From NCBI RefSeq assembly GCF_001647285.1, contig NZ_LRML01000005.1:310001-374000 (forward strand): 64,000 bases of DNA, read 5' to 3'. Under the pieces are notes generated by a model, which was not told the origin of the DNA, ran no database searches, and was given only the letters and a program-made list of their open reading frames with translations. This DNA comes from Rufibacter roseus (GTDB lineage: Bacteria > Bacteroidota > Bacteroidia > Cytophagales > Hymenobacteraceae). Of this stretch, positions 7,842-15,440 are shown in pieces. A program made the position numbers and the translations under genes. Position 1 is the first letter of the stretch. Each line of letters opens with the position of its first letter.

Positions 7842-9923
7842 TTATTTAGTTGTGGTACTGCTCTTGTTGTTGATAATGAAATTGGCACCGTCTTTCTTCA
7901 ATATCAGTTCCACGTCATCACCGGTGGCTTTCTGCATGAGCTTCTTGTACTTCTCAAACAAGGCGTCTGGCTGCTTTTTATCGTTGATGTACAGCCCGGT
8001 TTTATCCATTTTGAAAAGATAGTCATCGTCAGCAGATTTGATAAAGCCGTCGGCTAGCAGTTCCGCTTTCAAGGCCTTCATCATGGCTTCGTGTTTCTTC
8101 ATGCGCTCCTCATGCTCTTTCAAACGCACCTTGTGCTCTGCCATGCGCTTTTCATGGTCTTTCATGCGTTCACCGTGTTCGGCCACTCTAACCTTATGCT
8201 CCTCCATGCGGCGGCTGTGGTCTTCCATGCGTCCTGCGTGGTTGGCTTCTAAACGAGCATTAAACTCCTGCTGGCGCGCCTCAAACTCTCTTACTCTGGC
8301 TTCATAGGCTTTCATGCGGGCTTCGTAATCTTTCATGGCACGCTTGTAGCGTGCTAGGCCTTCCTCATCATCGGGCAGTGGGGCCACAGGCGGAACCGGG
8401 GGCACTGGCGGAACAGGCGCCACGCCTAGTGCACCTGGGGCTCGAGGAGCAAGAGGCGCTCTTGGGCTGCTGGGTGCCGGTGGGGCTGGAGGTGCTGGTG
8501 CATAGAATTCGTCTTCTTCCTCTAACCTCTCCAGAGCAGCCTCTGCCTTTTCCATGGCTCTTTCTACATCTTCCTCGTTACGCAGAACGGTGGCTTCTTT
8601 GGCCGCGGCCAACTGGCGCTGAATACGCTCCTGGTACTTGCCCAGCTCGCTCTTGGGCACGCGCTGGCCATTCACATACACTTCTATTACTTTGCCTTTC
8701 TTGTTCTGCACAATGATAATTCCATCCTCCAGCTGTTGCAGAGAATAGCCGTCTTCGGTATGGTCTAGCACCGCTTTTAATTCTTCTGCGGCCGTACTGG
8801 TTCTGGCAGATGGCTCCTTCTCAGTAGCTACGTTCTTTTCTGCCATTGTTTCTTCAGAACTGTTTGCCCAGGCACTGACTGAAAGTACCAGTACCGCTGC
8901 CATTACTGTGCAACTGGCTAAAAAACCCTCAGAGAAAGAAGGGCGAAGGGTAGATTTATGCACCAGGCGACTGATGCGGCCCAGCAAGGTCCGGCGGCGG
9001 CCCGAGAAGGCCATGGCCAGACGGGGAGAGGTTTCATTCTTTTTCATGTTCATTTCTTCTAAAGAGGTTAAAGCATAGGCATAGGTGAGGGAATCTCCGC
9101 AGAGGGCAAGCGCCAGGTCATCGCAGGCATGTTCGCGCTCGGTGCGGATGCAGTCTGAGATCCACCACACGCCCGGGTGGAAAAAGAACAGCGTCTCCAC
9201 CACACTCTGCAACAGGTTCATCAGGTAATCGCGGCGATAGACGTGCGCCAGCTCATGCGCCAGAATAGCTTCTACCTGCGCCGTGGAAAGCCCGGACAGC
9301 GCGCCAAGCGGCAGCAATACCAGCGGCTTGAAATGCCCCACCACCATAGGCACCTGCACCAACGCCGACTCAGCCACTTTCACGGCCTGCTTCAGCCCCA
9401 GCCTCTGGCCTAACTGTACGGCCTTCTGCTGCCAAGCCTCTGCCACTAGTTGAGTACGGTAAGATTTTAGGCGCTGCACATACACCCAACCGCCTAACAA
9501 TCGTAGCGTCATGAGCAACATGCCCAGCAGCCAGAGAGTGACTACCGCCGGTAAATGCTGATTGAAATAGGCCTGCCCTTGGCTTGTGACTTTCTGCCAT
9601 AGGCTAGGAGCTGGTTCTTCCGCCAAACCTTGGGCAGTGGTCACATTATGTTGTGTAGCTACGGTAGTGATTTCAGTACCACCAGTAGCGGCTGGTTCAT
9701 ATACCTGATAGAAAGTGACAGCCGCCAGCAGCAGCATGGCCAAAAGTCCGGCGCCTGCTACTTTGTAGCGGATAGCGGCAGAGTGGCGGTGCATGAGGCC
9801 CAGCAATGCTGCCAGCAATAGCGCCACAAGCGCCCCTTGCCAGAGCGAGTGCAAAAGCGTCCAGCCCAGCGCGTGCATGACGGCCTCGGGCAAGAAATCA
9901 TGGAGTAGGTTTTGAGGAGTCAT
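7842..9923 (-). CDS. BlaR1/MecR1-like M56 antirepressor peptidase with His-lined coiled coil
   Basis: 693 residues. Membrane helices lie at about 20-45, 55-72, 125-148 and 336-353. The zinc protease motif H223-E-L-A-H227 and E264 (TEREHACDD) fit peptidase family M56, whose members cleave a BlaI-type repressor after a signal. In place of a penicillin-binding sensor the C-terminus has a beta-like segment (390-425), a Pro/Ala linker (475-517), and a long coiled coil (520-620). In the coil, aromatic residues sit at 526, 533, 540, 547, 554, then histidines at 562, 569, 576, 583, 590, 597, 604, 611, all 7 residues apart. The start overlaps the blaI-like gene by 26 bp, so the two are one operon. Signal unknown; beta-lactam sensing is not supported. 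Confidence 0.9.
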   Translation of the reverse strand: MTPQNLLHDFLPEAVMHALGWTLLHSLWQGALVALLLAALLGLMHRHSAAIRYKVAGAGLLAMLLLAAVTFYQVYEPAATGGTEITTVATQHNVTTAQGLAEEPAPSLWQKVTSQGQAYFNQHLPAVVTLWLLGMLLMTLRLLGGWVYVQRLKSYRTQLVAEAWQQKAVQLGQRLGLKQAVKVAESALVQVPMVVGHFKPLVLLPLGALSGLSTAQVEAILAHELAHVYRRDYLMNLLQSVVETLFFFHPGVWWISDCIRTEREHACDDLALALCGDSLTYAYALTSLEEMNMKKNETSPRLAMAFSGRRRTLLGRISRLVHKSTLRPSFSEGFLASCTVMAAVLVLSVSAWANSSEETMAEKNVATEKEPSARTSTAAEELKAVLDHTEDGYSLQQLEDGIIIVQNKKGKVIEVYVNGQRVPKSELGKYQERIQRQLAAAKEATVLRNEEDVERAMEKAEAALERLEEEDEFYAPAPPAPPAPSSPRAPLAPRAPGALGVAPVPPVPPVPPVAPLPDDEEGLARYKRAMKDYEARMKAYEARVREFEARQQEFNARLEANHAGRMEDHSRRMEEHKVRVAEHGERMKDHEKRMAEHKVRLKEHEERMKKHEAMMKALKAELLADGFIKSADDDYLFKMDKTGLYINDKKQPDALFEKYKKLMQKATGDDVELILKKDGANFIINNKSSTTTK

Positions 9924-10305
9924 CTTCCAGTTTCTTTAAAAGTTGCTTAATCTGATCTAGTTCATCTTGAGAGGTGCGGCGGTTGCCTAATGCCTGCATC
10001 ACCAGCTTCATGGCCGAACCCCGGAAGGTGGTATCCAAGAACCGGTCTAGCAGGCGTTTCTGGGTGTCTTCTTCGGTAACGGCGGCCTGGTACAGGTGCG
10101 AGCGACTTTCTTCAGAGCGGGTCACCAAACCTTTTTCATGCATAATCTGCAGCAGCTTGAGGGTGGTGGTGTAGCCGGTTTCCTTTACTTTGTTCTGTTC
10201 GTCGTTTACCACGCGCACGGTGCAGGGCCCGTGCTGCCAGAGAATCTGCAATATCTCCAGTTCGGTGTCCGTTGGTTTCTGAGGAGGTGTAGGGGCGTCT
10301 GTCAT
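9898..10305 (-). CDS. BlaI/MecI-family transcriptional repressor
   Basis: 135 residues: winged-helix domain (TELEILQILW, GYTTTLKLLQIM) and a C-terminal dimerisation region, typical length for BlaI/MecI. These repressors bind short dyads and are cleaved after activation of the M56 partner, encoded just downstream. Three TACGAA/TTCGTA dyads at 10323-10395, immediately upstream, are the likely autoregulatory operators. ATG start. Confidence 0.92.
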   Translation of the reverse strand: MTDAPTPPQKPTDTELEILQILWQHGPCTVRVVNDEQNKVKETGYTTTLKLLQIMHEKGLVTRSEESRSHLYQAAVTEEDTQKRLLDRFLDTTFRGSAMKLVMQALGNRRTSQDELDQIKQLLKKLEDDSSKPTP

Positions 10306-10322
10306 TCGAGCTGATTTCTATC

Positions 10323-10338
10323 TACGACTTGTTTCGTA
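10323..10338. promoter_or_regulatory. Operator dyad 1 of the blaI-like promoter
   Basis: TACGACTTGTTTCGTA, an imperfect 16-bp palindrome, 18 bp upstream of the repressor start codon. Confidence 0.7.
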
Positions 10339-10347
10339 TGACAATTA

Positions 10348-10363
10348 TACGAACAGTTTCGTA
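10348..10363. promoter_or_regulatory. Operator dyad 2 of the blaI-like promoter
   Basis: TACGAACAGTTTCGTA, with perfect 6-bp arms TACGAA/TTCGTA. It begins 25 bp from the start of dyad 1. Confidence 0.75.
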
Positions 10364-10379
10364 AAAGGAAAATATTTTA

Positions 10380-10395
10380 CACGAAATTTTTCGTA
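10380..10395. promoter_or_regulatory. Operator dyad 3 of the blaI-like promoter
   Basis: CACGAAATTTTTCGTA, arms ACGAAA/TTTCGT. It begins 32 bp (about three helical turns) from dyad 2. Confidence 0.7.
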
Positions 10396-10591
10396 GATGC
10401 AAAAATAATTTCTCACCTCCGTTATGAATGCGGTAAGAGATTCTTAAGTAGATGTTGAAAACATCTGTTCCTTTGCTGTTTTCTCCCTTTCAAAAGGAAT
10501 GGCACCAGGGTCACTAATTCGTAAGTATACTTAGGCGTTATGGTAATTGGTATTCTAGTAACTTAGACTTAAGGAAAACAGTCCAGCCAGC

Positions 10592-10616
10592 CCTTGTTGG
10601 TATTATCACCAATAAG
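10592..10616 (-). repeat. GTTGGTG palindrome, copy A
   Basis: CTTGTTGGTATTATCACCAATAAG. It is the reverse complement of copy B with two substitutions, placed at symmetrical stem positions; one keeps a G-T wobble. Confidence 0.6.
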
Positions 10617-10712
10617 AAAAACTACGGGTCAAACTGTAATCTTAGCTTCCCCTTCAACAGCATAAATGATACATATAAAGTAGCGCTGTCCACCGTTTGA
10701 GAAGCCATCGTG

Positions 10713-10737
10713 CTTGTTGGTGATAACACCAACAAGG
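10713..10737 (+). repeat. GTTGGTG palindrome, copy B
   Basis: CTTGTTGGTG-ATAA-CACCAACAAG, a perfect 10-bp stem with a 4-base loop, 120 bp from copy A and in opposite orientation. Confidence 0.7.
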
Positions 10738-11012
10738 GCGGCAGGTGAAGCTTGGAGTTAATACAATGAACTTGTTTACTAGAGTCTGAGCCACAACTGT
10801 AGATTTTTGCTGTGCGTTTTCAGCAGTAAGCAGAAAGGCTCCTGAGGTGGCTGATTAGCAAGAACACCAAGAAGGCAGCGGCTATTTTTTAAATTTAAGG
10901 GCTATGCCTTACTTCCTCAATTCTCAGTTCAATTTTAAGCAGGTTTGGTAACCAATAAAGCCTTTGCCAACTTTGGGGTAGCTGTTTCGCTTTTGCCTTC
11001 GTACCACTTTCT

Positions 11013-11510
11013 ATGATGAACAAGACAGTACTCACTTTTTTGCTAGGCTTCATGAGCCTGCTGCCAGCAGCGGCTCAACGATACAAAACGGCAGCCGGAA
11101 TTAGAATAGGCACAGAGGAATTTGGGCTCACCCTGCAGCAGAAAGTATATGAGAAAACAACCGTGGAAGGTATGGTGGTTTTTGCCCCGCGTGAAGTCAC
11201 TGTCACTGTATTAGGACAGCGGCACTTTCCGTTGTTAGGGCAGCGCTTTAATTATTATTTGGGCGGCGGTGTACACGGTGGCCACCTCAAAGATTTCGGA
11301 GCCATTTACGGCTTAGATGCCATTGCCGGCATTGAGTACAAAATTAACGGCTTGCCCTTTTTACTCTCTACAGACATAAAACCAGCTTTTCACTTAAGGC
11401 ATGAGAGTTGGTTTAACTTTGGTGGCGCCTTCTCCATCAGGTACGTGCTTATAAAAGAAAAGCCACCAACTCCGGGCGAGATCATTAGGGGCATTTTCAA
11501 GAAGAAGTAA
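11013..11510 (+). CDS. Secreted hypothetical protein, probable small outer-membrane barrel
   Basis: 165 residues with a signal peptide (MMNKTVLTFLLGFMSLLPAAAQ). The rest alternates hydrophobic and polar residues and is glycine-rich (YYLGGGVHGGHL, DAIAGIEYKI), as in small 8-strand outer-membrane barrels of Bacteroidota. No family assigned. Tandem ATG codons; the first is used here. Confidence 0.7.
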   Translation: MMNKTVLTFLLGFMSLLPAAAQRYKTAAGIRIGTEEFGLTLQQKVYEKTTVEGMVVFAPREVTVTVLGQRHFPLLGQRFNYYLGGGVHGGHLKDFGAIYGLDAIAGIEYKINGLPFLLSTDIKPAFHLRHESWFNFGGAFSIRYVLIKEKPPTPGEIIRGIFKKK

Positions 11511-11538
11511 ATCATAGGCGGCATCTCATCTGGCAGCT

Positions 11539-11574
11539 GTTTTGGAGCTGTTTTTCAGAAAAGAGGCCTAAAAG
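11539..11574. repeat. 36-bp palindromic element, copy 5 of 27
   Basis: GTTTTGGAGCTG...AGGCCTAAAAG (last base G instead of C), between convergent genes. Confidence 0.75.
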
Positions 11575-11633
11575 AGCTTCGTCTTAGTATTACCAACTCC
11601 TTTATATCTCAGGAATTTGGCAAAACGGGTTCT

Positions 11634-11825
11634 TTATGCTTTTACTTTAGCTTGAGGAGCACGTTTGGCTGCAGTCTCTGCCGCTAGGGCGTACGGTGCC
11701 GGTAGGCGCTCACCATACTGGTTTACATAAATTACTTCTTGCGGATAACGCACATGGCTCAAAGAATCTGCTAAGGCAAACATGAATCCGGCAAACATCA
11801 GGCAGATAAGTACAATCATTTTCAT
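11634..11825 (-). CDS. Small secreted protein
   Basis: 63 residues: an N-terminal hydrophobic segment (MIVLICLMFAGFMFALA) followed by 45 polar, Ala/Lys-rich residues ending AAKRAPQAKVKA. It reads as a short exported or membrane-anchored protein. Convergent with the preceding gene. Family not recognised; short length limits certainty. Confidence 0.5.
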   Translation of the reverse strand: MKMIVLICLMFAGFMFALADSLSHVRYPQEVIYVNQYGERLPAPYALAAETAAKRAPQAKVKA

Positions 11826-12204
11826 GGCAATAGTTTTTTAAGTTTTAGATTAAAGTCTTTTAAAAATTGAAAAGGCTGCACCAGCGTTTTTGATTATTTG
11901 AACAGTTGCATCTCCCAGCTTTCAATTACAAGATGCAGCCCTTGTGTTCAGCGTTGCTTCAATTCTGAACTTTCTTTTCCAATTGGTGTGCCAAAACTAT
12001 TACATACTGATTATCAACATTTTGAAAGATTAAAAAGACTTACCAACCTGTTCGGCTTTGGACGGAACCTGTTCAGAAGCGCACAGCAGTGCGCACTGCC
12101 ATAAAGTGTGGATTTACTTCTCGTCTTACCTAGAAGAGATAAAAGGCCAAGCCAAATTGTTTAGAAAGAGCACTTGCTTTGGGCGGCATCCGTACATTAG
12201 TACC
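11826..12204. other. Gene-free region upstream of arfB
   Basis: 379 bp without a convincing ORF. It contains a short perfect hairpin at 12079-12094 (GCGCAC-AGCA-GTGCGC) and the divergent promoters of the 63-residue gene and arfB. Nothing else recognised. Confidence 0.5.
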
Positions 12205-12615
12205 ATGTTACCAGATTTAACCCCTGAACTTACTTTTCAGACATCGCGCAGCAGCGGGCCGGGCGGGCAGAACGTGAACAAAGTGGCCAGCCGGGTAGAG
12301 GTGTGGTTTTCTATTGAAAACTCAGCATTGCTCACAGATGAGCAGAAGGCTTTGTTACTGGAAAAGCTGGCGCCGCGGCTGAACAAAGATGGCTACCTCC
12401 ACCTGGCCAGCCAGGAAGACCGCAGCCAGTTAGTGAACAAAGAGCTGGTGGTGCAGAAACTATGTGAGGTGCTGGAACAGGCTATGCACCGCCCCAAGCC
12501 CCGAAAAAAAACCAGACCCTCCAAAGCCGCTGTTCAGAAACGAATTGAAGCCAAAAAGAAGACAGGCCAGAAAAAGGCGAACCGACGCGGCGCAGGGCAT
12601 AGCCCTGAGTTCTGA
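12205..12615 (+). CDS. arfB: ArfB-like peptidyl-tRNA hydrolase (ribosome rescue)
   Basis: 136 residues from ATG 12205; an upstream in-frame extension lacks family similarity. The catalytic GGQ motif (SSGPGGQNVNKV) is at about 14-25 and a Lys/Arg-rich tail (PKPRKKTRPSKAAVQKR) at the C-terminus, as in ArfB/YaeJ. ArfB enters stalled ribosomes without a stop codon and hydrolyses peptidyl-tRNA; the basic tail fills the empty mRNA channel. The last residues HSPEF and the TGA stop lie inside a 7-bp-period array. Confidence 0.93.
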   Translation: MLPDLTPELTFQTSRSSGPGGQNVNKVASRVEVWFSIENSALLTDEQKALLLEKLAPRLNKDGYLHLASQEDRSQLVNKELVVQKLCEVLEQAMHRPKPRKKTRPSKAAVQKRIEAKKKTGQKKANRRGAGHSPEF

Positions 12616-12630
12616 GTCTTGAGTCGTGAG
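12603..12630 (+). repeat. 7-bp-period array 1 (nnnTGAG)
   Basis: Four consecutive 7-bp units ending TGAG: CCCTGAG, TTCTGAG, TCTTGAG, TCGTGAG. The first two contain the end of the arfB coding sequence and its stop codon. Its inverted partner is at 12714-12748. Confidence 0.7.
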
Positions 12631-12656
12631 CCAAAAACAAGGAGAAACAGCACTGC

Positions 12657-12692
12657 GTTTTGGGGCTACTTTTTAAAAATTGAGCCGAAAAC
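12657..12692. repeat. 36-bp palindromic element, copy 6 of 27
   Basis: GTTTTGGGGCTA...GAGCCGAAAAC, between convergent genes and between two inverted 7-bp-period arrays. Confidence 0.85.
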
Positions 12693-12713
12693 AACAAAAA
12701 AAATTAAATTTCA

Positions 12714-12748
12714 CTTTTGACTCGAGACTCAGGACCCGCGACTCAAAA
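12714..12748 (-). repeat. 7-bp-period array 2, inverted partner of array 1
   Basis: Five units CTTTTGA, CTCGAGA, CTCAGGA, CCCGCGA, CTCAAAA. Read on the minus strand these are TCnnGAG-type units, the same motif as array 1. It ends 5 bp before the stop codon of the DUF481 gene. Confidence 0.65.
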
Positions 12749-12753
12749 CTAAT

Positions 12754-13560
12754 TTAAAAGCTCACCTGAATGCCGTTGGTCAAATTGTACAAGTACCTGG
12801 GAATAGGAACAATGGGACGGGTTTCATAGGTGTGATTGAAGCTGGTGATGAGCTGAAACCGGTTATTTATTTTCATGGTAAATGAGAAATCGCCGCTGAA
12901 ACGGTGCCGCCACATCTCACTGGGCTGATCATAGCCAAACTGGTAGTAGTGAATGGAACTGAGCTCCAGGTATGGGTTCAGGGGCAGCCGAATGCTCACG
13001 TAATTTGACATCTTTGGGATGTGCTTTTCAATATATCTTGCTTCCTGAAAATTGCGCCAGCGCTCGTGCTCGTACATGATACCGGTACCCAGGTTCAAAC
13101 GCACATCATCGCTATGCACAAGCCTGAACCTAACACCGGCTCCCACCAATGACCTCAGCTCCAGACCTCGGTTATAGTCATACTGCAGCTGCCCGTAGGT
13201 TTCATAAGATAGGCGCTGCTTTCTTTTAAACGTTACTCTGCCATGCACATAGCCGGTTTCTATCTGTGTTTCTCCCCTAAGGCGCACATAATTGTAAGAC
13301 CCCATCAGCAGGTAAGTAGTGTTCTCAGAAACGTAGCCAATGTTACCGTTTCCTGTTATGCCCACAAAGTGATCTGTTCTACCCTCGGTGCCCACAGGCC
13401 GGTTAAACAGATTAAGATTCACTCCCAGTTTGCCGGTAAAGTAGTTAGAGGAATCGCGCTCTACTCTGGTCTTTTCCACATTCAATATCTGTGAGAATGC
13501 CGGCAAATGACCAATTACAAAAAAGAAAAAAACAAGGAGAGCACGTGGAGAAAAAGGCAT
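12754..13560 (-). CDS. DUF481-family outer-membrane protein
   Basis: 268 residues from ATG 13560. A signal peptide (LLVFFFFVIGHLPAFSQ) precedes a predicted barrel with DUF481 features (GKLGVNLNLFNRPVG, YETYGQLQYDYNRG, RFRLVHSDDVRLNLGTG). DUF481 proteins are outer-membrane proteins sometimes called salt-induced; their function is unclear. The C-terminus ends NLTNGIQVSF, an aromatic-terminated beta-signal. Confidence 0.85.
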   Translation of the reverse strand: MPFSPRALLVFFFFVIGHLPAFSQILNVEKTRVERDSSNYFTGKLGVNLNLFNRPVGTEGRTDHFVGITGNGNIGYVSENTTYLLMGSYNYVRLRGETQIETGYVHGRVTFKRKQRLSYETYGQLQYDYNRGLELRSLVGAGVRFRLVHSDDVRLNLGTGIMYEHERWRNFQEARYIEKHIPKMSNYVSIRLPLNPYLELSSIHYYQFGYDQPSEMWRHRFSGDFSFTMKINNRFQLITSFNHTYETRPIVPIPRYLYNLTNGIQVSF

Positions 13561-13728
13561 AAACAATAAGCGACCAGTTTTTTTGCAAAGCCGGTGTCAG
13601 TTGATGAAAGGCAGAAAAGACGATCTGCCTGATCAGGTTACAGAAGCTTAAAATTACGGCATTTTGGGTAAGCGGACAAAAGCATGACCCAACAGGGGGA
13701 GTTCTCCCATGCCAGCTTGCCACATGAA

Positions 13729-13778
13729 AAGAGCCGTTTTTGCCCTGATTTCCTGAAAACAAGGCAAAAACGGCTCTT
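13729..13778. terminator. Extended hairpin around a 36-bp element
   Basis: AAGAGCC before and GGCTCTT after element copy 7 extend its palindrome to about 50 bp. It follows the stop of the minus-strand MBL-rhodanese gene and probably terminates its transcript. Confidence 0.6.
13736..13771. repeat. 36-bp palindromic element, copy 7 of 27
   Basis: GTTTTTGCCCTG...AAGGCAAAAAC. Arms carry TGCC/GGCA, a compensated variant, between two co-directional minus-strand genes. Confidence 0.88.
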
Positions 13779-13803
13779 GGCACAAATTTTTATTCCTCCA
13801 GGT

Positions 13804-15141
13804 TTAGCCAAAGGTTTTGACGGCTTCGCTTAAATCATACACTGGCACCTCTTGCACCGTTACGGAGATGATGCTGGCTCCGGCCGCTGAGCGGTAGCCG
13901 CTGGCGCAGTGTACTACAATGGGTTTGTCTAACGGAATTTCCGGCACCCGCTCCCGCAGCTCGGGCAGGGGAATATTGATAGCGTGGGCAAAAATCTGCT
14001 TATCCCGCACCTCGTTGGCATTCCGAATGTCTACAATGGTAAAATCATCTGGGTTAGCTCTGAAACTGGCCAGATCTAACGTAGGTTCTTGTTTGGTAGG
14101 GGTAGGCAGCTCTGAGAAAGCACCCACTATGTTTTGGTCATAACCAATGCTAGCCGATCTGGCTATCAATGTGTCTATGGTTTCTTCGCCTTCGGCCAGT
14201 AAGTAAAATTTCTCTTCAGGCTCTAAAATAGTGCCCAGCCAGGTTTCAAACTTGGCTCCTTCCTGTATGTTGAAAGATCCTTCCAGGTGCCCCTGCTTAA
14301 ACTGCTCTTGCGGACGTGCGTCTATGACAACGTACTTGTCTTCCAAAGGATGGTCAGGAGCTAGCTTAGGCACTTTTTTCACCAATGAGTCGAACTTTTC
14401 AGGACTTCCTTCTCTATTCAACTGAACGGTTCTGGCAAAATATTTCGGCACAAATGGTTGGTCTTTGGTGAGCCAGGCCACAAAGTCATCTTCAGTCATG
14501 GGCTGAAGTGAAGGATTGCTCCTCTTTTCATCACCAATTGTACTGCTTTTGGCATCTGAAGAGCTTTTTGAGCAAAGGCTGCCGGCGCCATGGGCGGGGT
14601 ACACCACTACATGATCGGGCAATTTCATTAACACTTCCCGGGTGGTATGGTACATCTGGCGGGCCAAGGCTTCTCTGGAGGTATTCACATCATCCGGGTC
14701 TTCTCGCAAATCGGGCCTCCCAACATCACCAATCAACAGAGAATCACCGGTAAAGACAGCATTTTCTTTTCCGTCTTCGTCTAACAAAAGTACAGATATA
14801 CTGTCTGGCGAGTGACCTGGAGTGTTTAAGGCACGCAAGGTTACTTTGCCCACTTTTATTTCGTCTCCTTGATCAAAAGGAGTGTGTTTATATTTGGCCT
14901 CAACCTGTGCACTCACATAAATGGGCGTCTGCTTTGCCTGCGACAGCTCCAGGTGGCCGCTCACAAAATCGGCGTGTGGGTGCGTTTCTATAATGGCTAC
15001 AATTTTAGCGTCGTGCATCATGGCAAACTCCTCGTACTGCCTGGGGTCGCGGGCAGGATCTATGACCACTATCTCCGCATCACTCATGATGGTGTAAGAG
15101 AAATGGGCTAGTCCTTTATCTTCAAACTGATGGATTTTCAT
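13804..15141 (-). CDS. MBL-fold persulfide dioxygenase-like / rhodanese fusion
   Basis: 445 residues from ATG 15141 (an upstream TTG is less likely). The N-terminal metallo-beta-lactamase domain has H54-P-H56-A-D58-F...H63, GHSPDSIS, FTGDSL and VYPAHGAGS, the ETHE1/BlrB-like pattern. Two rhodanese domains follow: the first (DARPQEQFKQGHLEGS) lacks the catalytic cysteine, the second has an active loop HCASGYRS. The family oxidises glutathione or related persulfides and transfers sulfur, detoxifying sulfide in the cytoplasm. No other sulfur gene is adjacent. Confidence 0.9.
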   Translation of the reverse strand: MKIHQFEDKGLAHFSYTIMSDAEIVVIDPARDPRQYEEFAMMHDAKIVAIIETHPHADFVSGHLELSQAKQTPIYVSAQVEAKYKHTPFDQGDEIKVGKVTLRALNTPGHSPDSISVLLLDEDGKENAVFTGDSLLIGDVGRPDLREDPDDVNTSREALARQMYHTTREVLMKLPDHVVVYPAHGAGSLCSKSSSDAKSSTIGDEKRSNPSLQPMTEDDFVAWLTKDQPFVPKYFARTVQLNREGSPEKFDSLVKKVPKLAPDHPLEDKYVVIDARPQEQFKQGHLEGSFNIQEGAKFETWLGTILEPEEKFYLLAEGEETIDTLIARSASIGYDQNIVGAFSELPTPTKQEPTLDLASFRANPDDFTIVDIRNANEVRDKQIFAHAINIPLPELRERVPEIPLDKPIVVHCASGYRSAAGASIISVTVQEVPVYDLSEAVKTFG

Positions 15142-15440
15142 ACCAGATCGGTTAAGTAGCAATTCACACTTTTTCTAACGCGGTAAATTTACAGCGCCAG
15201 ATAAGCTTTTGCCTCTTTTAACGTGAACGGGCCAAAGTAGATACTTCCCACATCAAGCTTTAGCACCACACCTACCGAGCATACTCCTCTTCTAAAAAAG
15301 CAAAAGAATTAGGGTAGATAAGCCATTGGCTCTGTGTACTCATTCCGTCAAAACCTGTAGCTTTGAGAAGCAAGCCTTTAACCTTACCGTGCCTTTGCCA
15401 CGTAGTTGGTCTGTTTGCTTCTCAACTTATTGCTCTACTT
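15142..15440. other. Divergent promoter region
   Basis: About 300 bp between the MBL-rhodanese and cyanophycinase start codons. Contains no ORF, hairpin or repeat that I recognise; a TGCCTTTG box at about 15389-15396 could be a -7 element for cyanophycinase. Confidence 0.4.

Larger units (their letters stand above)
10396..11012. other. Gene-free region with two palindromes
   Basis: No ORF with coding character on either strand. It contains two related GTTGGTG-type palindromes (10592-10616 and 10713-10737), listed separately, and the upstream region of the 11013 gene. Otherwise nothing recognisable. Confidence 0.6.

Noticed and set aside
8038-8307. Plus-strand ORF with repeated CSxxMR units
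   Set aside because: Antisense shadow of the 21-bp repeats that encode the His-heptad coiled coil of the BlaR1-like gene.
7842-10305. BlaI/BlaR1 as beta-lactam resistance
   Set aside because: The BlaR1-like protein lacks a penicillin-binding sensor and no beta-lactamase gene is next to it.
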